This document shows positions 55,733 through 64,000 of a stretch of DNA of 64,000 nucleotides, piece by piece. The stretch is from assembly GCA_963921935.1 (NCBI GenBank), contig OY998180.1, positions 65,878,061 through 65,942,060 of the forward strand, read 5' to 3'. Under the pieces are notes generated by a model. The model was given only the letters and a program-made list of their open reading frames with translations. It did no database searches and had not been told where the DNA came from. Both the position numbers and the translations under genes were made by a program. The stretch's first letter is position 1; every line of letters starts with the position of its first letter. This DNA comes from Galeruca laticollis. Lineage: Eukaryota; Arthropoda; Insecta; Coleoptera; Chrysomelidae.

Positions 55733-55772
55733 CAAATTTTCGTACGAATTCTTATCCCATGTAACCGCAGCC
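55733..55772 (-). repeat. Right terminal inverted repeat of the Harbinger element
   Basis: Reverse complement of the left end; followed by TAA at 55773-55775. Confidence 0.9.
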
Positions 55773-55775
55773 TAA

Positions 55776-58589
55776 AATAGTTTTCTGCTGTCTTTTACGC
55801 ATGTGCAGTGTGCGGTACAGACAATTCCCGCATCAATTTCACGCACCGTAGGAAATTAGTAACTTTGAAAGCAAGTAAGCCGTCTCTACTTGTATACTTT
55901 TCATAGTGATCATAGAAAAAATCTATTATAATAGAACATACGTCTACCTAAGTTTGTTTCTTCAGAATTATTCTTCCCGAGGCTAAAACGCAACCACAAT
56001 TAGAATCTATTATTTTTTTAATTTTCTTTTACACGTTTTACTATGTAGCCATCCAGAATTGATAATTCAAGTAATTGCCGCTAAAAACAAATGGGAACTC
56101 CTAAATATGATTAATTCATCTAAATATTATATTATCCAATACAATTTTTGTAATACATTTATATTATAAATACTTTATATTTACATGTTAAATTGTAATT
56201 AAATGATCAATTGTTCAAAAAATAAATATATTCAAATGCACGCTACGGGGTTTTTCTCAGTGTGACTACAAAGTAGTCAACTGTACAGGATTGTTTTGTT
56301 TTTAATGGTATTTTGAAATATATCAATTATTCGAGAAATATTTCATTTTATATAGTAATTGATTTGATTTCTGTACGTTGTAGCATGTAGTTGAATAGTT
56401 AAAAACCATTTTACCCGTAATAACGATATAATTGGTGGATAATATTTATTGAATTTTCCAATAATTGTGGTAAAAAAATACCAAAAACAATATTTGTCCG
56501 ATCAAAATGCCTATAAAGGCAATTACTCAATTATCTCTGGCAATAAATGGTTCATTTATTCAAATCGTTCTCTCCCCTTCGTTAAATTCTATAAAATTAA
56601 ATTATCTGATCAACCATATGTAATCGTCCTCAATTGCTTTGACCAAAATAATTTAATAACAACAATTTATTAGAGGCTACCTATCAATTTACAAAACCAA
56701 TTATGGGTTCACGCAAATATTAATATTCAGCAAGTTGCACTACGTAAAATACAAACTGAATTACAAACAAGCACGGACCAAAATTAAAAGCTTTTTTGGC
56801 AGATTAACCAGAAATAGTATACAAAAGATTTCTGTTGAAAATGACTTAAGGGACCTATTTAGAAATGTATTGTTAATAACGAATATACTATTCGAAGTCT
56901 TTTGACTTCATTTTCTCAATATTTTTTAAAAGTATAAATATGGCGGCGTTAATAATTAGATTTTGAAAATGCCTCTCTTTTTGCTAGCCAGCTGATTGGG
57001 TCCATTCATTTATATAAATTCTGAAGCTACGCTTTAATAGCCAAGGACAACAATCTTCAAATTGATCTTAATACTAGTTCATAAGAACACATTCTCCATA
57101 AGATCGGGCATTGCATTAAAGTCTGAGAAACAAGTATCAAAATTTATCGCCAAAGCACTGTAAGATTTGATTGCAAAATCGACAGTATCAGTCGTGCGAC
57201 CGAATATTTTACATGTTCTAAAATGGGTGAAACATTTACGATTGAAACAGAGTTATTCTCTATCGGAACGACTCGATATTAGTGTATAAATTAGAGACAG
57301 ACGGTTTCCTCCTTGCAATTTTAAATTCTGCTCATTCATGTTTTCTCAAATTGACATGGAATACTAACCACCACAGCCATTTGCTAAGAGGGCTCTTATT
57401 CAAAAAATTTAGGACAATGCTTGAAGTATAAAAAAGGACTTTTCCCCAACCAGGCCAACGGTAGTATTCTATTTTCTATTCGTCTATGTCATTTTCTCCA
57501 ACATGTTGAATCAAGTCGCTAAATTGTGATTTAACCGAGTGTATCTGACGAAATCAACCACTAATACAAATGATTTCAGTATTTCACAAATATTCTAAGC
57601 ATTTCCCTCACAAGAAATGTTACTGAATGACAGAATATTTTTCAAGCGCCATCATTTTCTCAAGCCTTCAATACAAGAGCAACCACTCCCATATTTTGAC
57701 TACATATATCGCACGCAACGGCCTTAAAAATAGATTTCCCAGTAGTAGTGTGGTCAATACTATCAATGCGACTCTTCAAATAAAAATCAACACTTTAGGA
57801 CTTTAGAAAGGTCTGACACATCCAAGGACAGATAATACCACTCCATTAATGTCAGAAAAATGAGATTATATATTTTCTGCGATGCCTTCTACCCATCGTT
57901 CTAGGTAGCCACGGTGTTTGCTGAAAAACTGACTCGTTTTAAAAAAATTAGTTTTCGGGGCATATTTCTTCTGCTAGGGCTTCACAAGAGCGCGAGACTT
58001 TTCTGAAAACAGTTTCGGCGATACCGAGTCTCCTCAACTTTTTCCTATAGTATTCTTGCAAGAGAAATGAAATTGTTAGCATTAAAAGCCAGGTTTCAAT
58101 TTTATTCCGTTTGCAGATTTAACAATATTTGTAGATACCTAAAAAATTTCAGAATACTTCACAGTTTCCGAAAGTGGATGGGCCTTCTCTCACAAATGTG
58201 TCTGAGGGCAGAAACAAACCCTTTTAGGCATCTCTTATAAAATATTGTAAATTAGCCTAATAAAATATATTCATATAACATATCTCAAATTTAAATAGTA
58301 TTTATTGATAAAAAAAGTTTTTGAACAAAGCAAAGACCTCAACTAGTTCCAATACCTAGGTTATTAGGGGTTGAAAATATACAAATATGCCATATATTAG
58401 ATGTCGAAACCCCTAATTTTCTCATTTTAAGAATAACGAGTTAATATTGTCATAAATATAGTAAAGATAAACACATTTTTTAAAATAGATTTTTAATGTT
58501 TAAATACAAAAAATAAAATAGAAATAGAAAAACCCCGTTCAAATGTTTTTTATCATTTTTGACAGTGAAGAAGGGTGCAGGTCTTGGCA
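55776..58589. other. No gene recognised
   Basis: About 2.8 kb AT-rich sequence. Open frames are short (for example 56449-56673) and show no motif. This is the longest stretch in the right half without recognisable transposon sequence. Confidence 0.5.
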
Positions 58590-59990
58590 GTTAGAATTTC
58601 ATGCAACAGTCTATGACTCTTCACCCGATGAATCTTCTAACTCCAAGTTAGTTTCCTCTAAAACCCCAACATTTTCACAAAGATCAAGATTCTCTTCACA
58701 TAAGCACATCTCTGTGCATACCACATTTACGATAGAGGCACAATTACAGCGTTGGTAGTAATTATTCTTCTGACATGAGCATCAAGGTTAAGACAGGAAA
58801 GGTCACATATTATAGGCCCAAACTCACCAATAACCAATTTCCACCCATATCCCGATGCTGGTAGTAAACATGAATGGGGAAGTATGTCTCTATGCCATTC
58901 TATGCACTGATAATGCCACCTGAGTTTTGCTGGTTTTAGAGCTGGAAGCGTGGGTGGCATATTATCACTGGAACTATGTTTTTGGCTAAAGTTTCTTCCG
59001 TCTTGGGTCGGATAACCTACTAATGCGTTTCTTGGTGGTTGAATACACGCTGCAAATTAAAGACTGAATTTCTTTAATAACAGATTCATTTAATATTTCA
59101 TTGGTTCCAAGGGTGGCTAACGCCTGAATTTTAGATGGGAAACTGTTTTCAAAAATTCTTGATTTCCCTATAAATTGTCCCTGATAATGGAAGTCCCGGA
59201 AGAGCATCTACTTTTAGCTGTCCCAAAGAGTCAGAAATTGGTCGTAAACGTATCTCCTCATTACTAGATCCGATGCTTACAAAGTATGTATCGTCAGGCA
59301 ACAATGGAAGACGTCTTAGAGGAAGTAATAAAACCTCAGTATCTGGCAAAAATATCCTTTTGTTATTGGTAACTCTTTTTAATGCATGTACAGAATGAAG
59401 AATTAATTCTGCATCAGCTTCTTCGTGCGAGCTCTGCAAGTCCATCATATTTTCACAAGCGGTCGTAGTCATTACGGAATTTTCCAAGGATCAGACTATT
59501 TTTCGATTAGTTTCATTTCCCAGTCATATTAGATGTTTTGCGAAATAGTAAGTAATTTCTACTTTTGTCAGTGTATAGGAGAGCAGATTTTTAAGAGTGA
59601 TCTTTTTAAGGCCAGTTCTATCGCTAATGATATATTGTATTGGGTTTGATCTTTTATGCCTTGTCACTCTTTCCACTGATTCTAAAGAGTCATTCTAATA
59701 TGAGTCAAAAACAACGTGATTCTCAGAATATGCGTCATATGTTTTAGAATCTTGGTTGAAAACTGAATTGCTAAATCAGACACATTTGGATTTCTGCCGT
59801 ACCATCGACAACTGCTACACTGTATTTAAATATATTTAAATTTACATTACACAACTTTTCAATCATTTTGAACAAGCTCTTTCAGAAGGTGTCTTATTTT
59901 ACGTTTTCCCTGTGCATGAATCATTGAGCAATCGGGATAAAATAAAGACCGTGGCAAGACAGTTAGTTTATATTTTCCTATAATCTCCTT
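58590..59990 (-). pseudogene. Uncharacterised multi-copy insect protein, C-terminal part
   Basis: On minus, in order: a degenerate VDGTAE-like start (about 59830), SDRTGLKKITLKNLLSYTLTKVEITYYFAK, then (59487-59149) LQSSHEEADAELILHSVHAL with an EEAD..L.LH acidic site, NNKRIFLPDTEVLLLPL with a second acidic site, DDTYFVSIGSSNEEIRLRPISDSLGQLK and ALPGL. Next, from 59207, IQALATLGTNEILNESVIKEIQSLICSVYST.KKRISRL, and from 58960 WHYQCIEWHRDILPHSCLLPASGYGWKLV with a Cys-rich end. The paired acidic motifs suggest a PIN/FEN-like nuclease fold (inference). It is broken by stops and frame changes. It is repeated in insect genomes as I recall, so probably transposon-borne. Confidence 0.5.
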
Positions 59991-60423
59991 TAAGATTAGA
60001 TCAGCACGAGTTGTATATATAAGAACGCATCATAAGAACAGACTTGAATGTTTAACAATTTTTGAGAAAATAAGGTTGGTGATAAAACTACATTCTTATG
60101 TTTTTACAGTTTTTTATAAAAGTAAGGTTGAATGGTAACAAATCATTAGATTCCATGTCCCTCAACTTTATTCATATTTATTTATTAGAACAAAACGAAA
60201 TCTTTTTAATTTTAGGTGGTGAGTTTGAGTTTCATGGCTCTGTTACTCCAGCAAAAATTTTCATTTAGATTTATTTATAATTTAATTTTTTTCGATTATA
60301 TATGGATTAAGGGTTACCTTTTACGACGTAAAAATCGTTTTTTATTTATTATGCAACAATTTGCATACATAATCTTATTTTATTTCTGTTTTGTTACTTT
60401 AGGTATACTAAGGGGCGAGTTAT
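59991..60423. other. No gene recognised
   Basis: AT-rich spacer before the LTR; a 70-codon open frame at 60216-60428 is rich in Phe, Leu and Ile with no start context or motif and is not called. Confidence 0.45.
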
Positions 60424-60689
60424 TGTAGTGGTAAACTAGAAAATATGATTTAATATTATTTAATATTGGTATGTATTACTCGCGGTTTCTATGGGCACGA
60501 GTTACAGAAAGTAAAGTTCAATCACTTACGGCTTCCATAGAAACAGCAAGTAAGCAATTCTTTACATATTGCAAAAAAGTAATATTAGTAATGGTGAGTT
60601 TTGTGAAAGATATTCAATAAAGTTAATTCAAACGAGTAAGTTGTATTATTTGAAAACATGGAAAATAGTACCCCTACAGAGGTCATACA
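60424..60689 (+). repeat. Probable 5' LTR
   Basis: Starts TGTAGTGG and ends ATACA immediately before a primer-site-like tggcgatcctgcc. It contains a taaag/aataaa-type region. The 3' LTR is not in the window, so the limits are provisional. Confidence 0.5.
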
Positions 60690-60707
60690 TGGCGATCCTG
60701 CCAAGGT
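60690..60707 (+). other. Probable primer-binding site
   Basis: tggcgatcctgccaaggt follows the LTR end; TGGCGA is a common start of retrotransposon primer sites in insects. The matching tRNA was not identified. Confidence 0.5.
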
Positions 60708-60804
60708 TTTCAAAATTGTTGTAGAATAAGTATAGTAAATTAGATTGGCTGAAATGGAGTTGTAATAAATAGAATGCACAGAGTCTTACAATCAAAATAA
60801 TTGT

Positions 60805-61023
60805 AGGAAGTAATCAATCAAAGGAAGTTAAAGAGGAGGTCATAATAGCCCAAGCAGGTAACAGTGGAGGTGTTACAAACCAGACGTCCCAGACCTCAAA
60901 TCAAAGTGATGTTGTGAGAGTCCTAAGAATAATTGCTTTCATTGCAGTTGTGTTCATTTTGGAAGTTATGTTGTACAAGTTTCTAAAAAGAAGAATAGTG
61001 AATAAAATTAGGAAAGAGATATA
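60805..61023 (+). pseudogene. Small leader ORF: myristoylation-like start plus one membrane helix
   Basis: A frame open from 60773 to the stop at 61021-61023. It contains GSNQSKEVKEEVIIAQAGNS, a polar NQT/SQTSNQS stretch (possible N-glycosylation-type sites), then one hydrophobic helix (VLRIIAFIAVVFILEVMLY) and a basic end (KFLKRRIVNKIRKEI). A Gly-x-x-x-Ser start is the pattern for N-myristoylation, but the codon before Gly is GTA, so no ATG stands there in this copy. It lies in the leader between primer site and gag. I do not know its function. Confidence 0.5.
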
Positions 61024-61222
61024 AAAGAGACAAGAAGTAGTTTAGAAGTGAACCGTGTAAGTGTCAAACTGTGAAAGTGAAAAAAAAGAGAAGAAAAAAC
61101 AATGTGCAAAAATCAGTGAGTTATAAACATAGGAAGAACGTAAGGGTAACTAGTAAAAAAAAGAACATTTAACATGTACTTCTTAGTTAATGCATTTAAA
61201 GTAAATTTGCAAACTTCCCTCA

Positions 61223-62357
61223 CATCTTATATAAATGGCTATGGAACTTAATGAAATTTACAACGAATTATATGAAATAAGAAATTTGGGTAAGCTAAGC
61301 AAATATATGTTAATTTTGAGCCAATATTATCTAATATTAATGCAAAAATTAAAAAAATTTAATACACAGAGGAGGAAAATCCAATAACAAAACCTAATAT
61401 ACTCGTATATAAAATCAATAAATTGTATTCAGAAATTTTAAATTTTATCCATACGAGCTATAGTTTTGACACAAAAATGGCTTCATTTGATTTAAAAGTA
61501 GCCGTAAATGTATTACCTATAATGGATGATAATGAGAATACAACTAACCAGTTAATTGACGCTATTGAGATATACGAATCGATGCTTGATGATAATGGTA
61601 AGCAATCGTTAGTAACATTCTATTAGTAACATTAGTAACATTTGTTTTGAAAACACGATTGTCAGCGAGTGCTAAACTTAGGCTGTCCCAAAATTATACT
61701 AATGCTAAAGATTTAATTTCTGATATTAAAACGCATCTGTTGACTAGAAAATCTGATACTGCTTTACAATCAAAAATTTTACGTTCTTGACAAGGTGATA
61801 AGGAGATTGAAGATTTTGGAAAATAACTAGAATCTCTTTTCGTTGATTTAACAGTTAACGCATTTAAAATACTAAAACCTATTAATGAAAAAATAGCGAT
61901 AAAACAATTTGCAGACGGTTTAAAAAATCAAAGACTGAATACTATTATTCCAGCTACAAATTTTACCTCTCTAAGAGACGCGATTAGATCAGCATTAGAT
62001 GGAAATATACAGAGAAATTCTTAAAATCCACAAGTAATGTCATTTACAAGGGGATACCATCGCGGTAGAAGGGGTCATTCTTATCCTAATAGGTCATTTT
62101 CTACTAGAGCCAATTACAGAAATAATGTTGATTAAAATTTTAGAGGAAATAGGAGATTTAATCATACGCATTATCAGCAAAACAACAATATACGGGAATC
62201 TCATCGCAATAACAACTTGAGATCTTGACAAGGCCGCGGACGTTATCAAGGCCGACAGATCAGTAACCGAGTTTTTATTTTAGAAGATGCAAATGCTTCA
62301 AATTTAAGCGGAAATTCACAAAATAACGAGAATTTTCAGTTTTTTCGAGACAATTAA
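61223..62357 (+). pseudogene. gag: Gag (gypsy, Arg-rich tail)
   Basis: The ATG at 61237 opens MELNEIYNELYEIRNLG. After a frameshift, the 61423-61626 frame gives SYSFDTKMASFDLKVAVNVL and IYESMLDDNGKQSLVTF; a small tandem repetition of tagtaacatt (61612-61640) adds a stop. Then come LSASAKLRLSQNYTNAKDLI, SKILRS, ESLFVDLTVNAFKILKPINE and IAIKQFADGLKNQRLNTII (capsid). The tail is rich in Arg, Asn and Gly (RGYHRGRRGHSYPNR) without zinc knuckles. In-frame stops lie at 61788, 61824, 62022, 62133 and 62228, approximately. Confidence 0.72.
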
Positions 62358-62379
62358 TAAAACTTATTCTTGTGAAAGT

Positions 62380-62568
62380 TTGAACTGGGTAAATTGTTAC
62401 ATACGAGAACAAAATTATAACTTTATAATAAATACCGGTGCAACCTTATGTATAATAAAATATAATTGTCTAACAGCTAACGACACTATATATAAAGAGA
62501 ATTTGACTGTTAATGGTTTAGGGGAAAACTTAAATTCCGAAGGCTATGTTATTTTAAATCTAAAATAA
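62380..62568 (+). pseudogene. Retropepsin-like protease start, active-site Asp changed
   Basis: WVNCYIREQNYNFIINTGAT shows the active site as NTGAT where DTGAT is expected, so the catalytic Asp is Asn and the enzyme would be dead. The hydrophobic LCII strand and a GLGENLNSEGYVILNL segment follow. The frame then ends and RNase H sequence begins; the whole RT is missing. Confidence 0.68.
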
Positions 62569-63143
62569 ATAAGAGTGAAATACATTATTCAACCATAGAA
62601 AAAGAGCTTTTAGCCACTGTATGGGCAGTAAACTTTCAGATACAGTATATTAAAGGGAAAGATAATGTAACTGCAGATGCATTATCTCGAATAATTATTA
62701 CTTCAGAAGAACTTAAAGATACGCATAGAAATTTGGCTAACATTTTGACGAGAGCTCAAAGTAAAACAGAACATACTAGTAAAACTGAGATAACTCCTAT
62801 AAATGTTGGATCTGATCAACCTAATATTGTAGAAGTTCTAAAAAAACCTCATGAAGTAATAGAGCCAGTTTTTAATAAAAAATTAGACAAAACCACTGAA
62901 CAGAACAATTTTAGGTCAAACTTTGGTAATTTTTGTTATATACCAGAAATATCTAGTATTTGTGTACTCCAAAAATCTCGATCGGCATTTACGCGAGACG
63001 CGAGAGATTTAGTTACATTATGTAAACAATCAAACATTTATGAGATAACTATCCTTAAAAATGACGATACTGTTGCTTTCATAAATAAAATAAAAATGCA
63101 ATTGCGGGAAGTAGTAATTGGACAGGCCCACGTTTTTGTGTAA
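62569..63143 (+). pseudogene. RNase H end and Pol linker (gypsy, RT deleted)
   Basis: EIHYSTIEKELLATVWAV (RNase H Glu block, about 62577-62630) is followed directly by IQYIKGKDNVTADALSRI (the end of RNase H), so a further internal deletion removed the middle. The 62733-63143 frame is the linker up to integrase (RAQSKTEHTSKTEITPINVG and following), with no recognised domain, and ends in a stop at 63141-63143. Confidence 0.7.
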
Positions 63144-63227
63144 TGAAAGGAGTACAACGAATAAATAACAAAGATACTATAAAATGTATATTAAACGATT
63201 TTCACTTACTACCAACAAGCGGTCATG

Positions 63228-64000
63228 GAGGCATACGTTAAAAAATGCGACAATTGTCAAAGACGAAAAAATTGTAAAAATATAAAAGAACCGATGGTCA
63301 TTACTTCTACTGCTAACACAGCATTCGAAGAAATTTATTTGGATATTGTTGGACATTTAGATAAATATGACGAGCATTTTGTGTATATTTTAACAATTCA
63401 GTGTGAACTGTCAAAATTTGTTGAAGCATATCCAATTAAATCAAAGGATTCTGTTACAGTTGCTAAGAGTTTTGTCGAAAACTTCATTCTAAGATACGGT
63501 ATACCTAGAGAAATTGCCACAGATCAAGGTTCAGAATTCATTTCAGAAACTATGTCAGAAATATGTAAACTATTAAAAATTAAAAAGCTTCAATCAATCG
63601 CGTATCATCATGAAAGCATTGGTTCATTGGAAAACTCTCATAAAGTTCTTGGTGCTTATTTAAGAATGGAGTGTAAAAACTATAGCTCTTTATGGAGTTC
63701 GTGGATTCCATACTGGTGTTTTTCATATAACACAACAGTTCATACAGAAACCCAATATACTCCATTCGAACTAGTCTTTGGTAAAATATGTAACATACCT
63801 AACAATTTGCAAAATATTGTCGACCCTTTGTATAATTATAACAGTTATCCGCTAGAATTGAAATGTAGACTTCAAAAAGCTCAGGAACATGCGCGAAATA
63901 ATTTAGTTTCAGGAAAAGTAAAAAGAAAAAAGACTTATGATGAAAATATAAACCCAGTGACGTACAAAAAAGATGATCTTGTGTTAGTGAAAAGTGAAGT
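63228..64000 (+). pseudogene. Integrase, open to the window edge
   Basis: Preceded by LPTSGHGGI (63210-63236), which belongs to the His pair of the zinc domain; a short deletion joins it to EAYVKKCDNCQRRKNC with the Cys pair. From 63228 the frame is open for about 257 codons to the end of the window. Core: AFEEIYLDIVGHL (first Asp), YGIPREIATDQGSEF (second Asp), YHHESIGSLENSHKVL (Glu). The C-terminal region has TPFELVFGK and the YKKDDLVLVK strand. The catalytic triad is intact, although the zinc domain is damaged. Confidence 0.82.

Larger units (their letters stand above)
52381..55772. mobile_element. PIF/Harbinger DNA transposon with both ends and TAA duplication
   Basis: 3392 bp. The ends read gtcggcggttacat on the left and, as reverse complement, ggctgcggttacat on the right, then share ataagaattcgtacgaaaat. 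TAA flanks both sides (52378-52380 and 55773-55775), matching the TWA target duplication of PIF/Harbinger. Further copies of attcgtacg-type words lie inside each end (52390-52580 and 55690-55750). It encodes a DDE transposase on minus and a MADF/BESS protein on plus, the two-protein kit of animal Harbingers. Both genes have lost parts, so it is probably non-autonomous. Confidence 0.92.
60424..64000 (+). mobile_element. Ty3/gypsy retrotransposon, 5' part (runs off the window)
   Basis: Plus-strand element: a probable LTR (60424-60689), a primer site, a small membrane-protein frame, gag, a protease start, then a junction straight into the last part of RNase H, then integrase running open to the window edge. 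RT is missing, so this is a second RT-less gypsy copy. Integrase has the YHHES(I/L)G..E..H pattern, which I associate with the mdg1/412 group (tentative). The 3' end and 3' LTR are outside the window. Confidence 0.8.

Overview
The window reads as AT-rich, non-coding-dominated DNA of an insect, plausibly a beetle. This is inferred from the transposon families present: an errantivirus with an envelope gene, ISL2EU-, Crypton-, PIF/Harbinger- and pogo-type DNA transposons, Penelope, copia and gypsy elements. I see no intact host gene. The only host-like sequence is a frameshifted 3' part of a USP2/USP21-type deubiquitinase at the left edge. Nearly everything else recognisable is transposon, mostly decayed and often nested, as in a heterochromatic or piRNA-cluster-like region.

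Left part (1-10 kb): USP remnant; a Ty3/gypsy fragment on the minus strand (530-3700); a 5'-truncated LINE with RNase H on the plus strand (4.9-6.9 kb); an ISL2EU-like element with a THAP-DDE transposase (+) converging on a YqaJ-nuclease gene (-). 10-25 kb: a Crypton tyrosine-recombinase element (-) with a hairpin downstream; a second, diverged ISL2EU-like element whose SWIM-YqaJ gene keeps its exon-intron structure and has a complete pogo element (17914-20503) inserted in its first intron; a 1.7-kb foldback structure made of 173-bp tandem units in opposite orientations.

25.3-37.9 kb is one nested locus. An LTR retrotransposon (25327-37862, LTRs of about 485 bp, 4-bp target duplication) has a Gag with a SAP domain and has lost its protease-RT region. 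It carries, behind integrase, an unusual 3' reading frame coding for a TARG1-like macro domain followed by a CCCH zinc finger. It was itself invaded by a Penelope-derived inverted repeat (26131-27234) and by a 7474-bp errantivirus (29680-37153, opposite strand) with 251-bp LTRs, gag, pol and an F-type envelope frame. The errantivirus cut the macro domain in two.

Right part: a Tigger-like DDE transposase with a PHD finger, interrupted by a 350-bp-period repeat with a hammerhead-like motif (38.1-40.5 kb); a fragment of an unassigned transposase-like family and a Penelope 3' end (43.4-44.8 kb); a copia pol fragment (45.2-46.7 kb); a larger spliced member of the unassigned family (46.7-49.1 kb); a second Crypton (50.4-52.2 kb); a PIF/Harbinger element with both ends and a TAA duplication (52381-55772); an uncharacterised multi-copy gene fragment (58.6-60.0 kb); and the start of another gypsy element running off the right edge with an open integrase frame (60.4-64.0 kb). 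Protein assignments rest on motif recognition by eye, with no database search.
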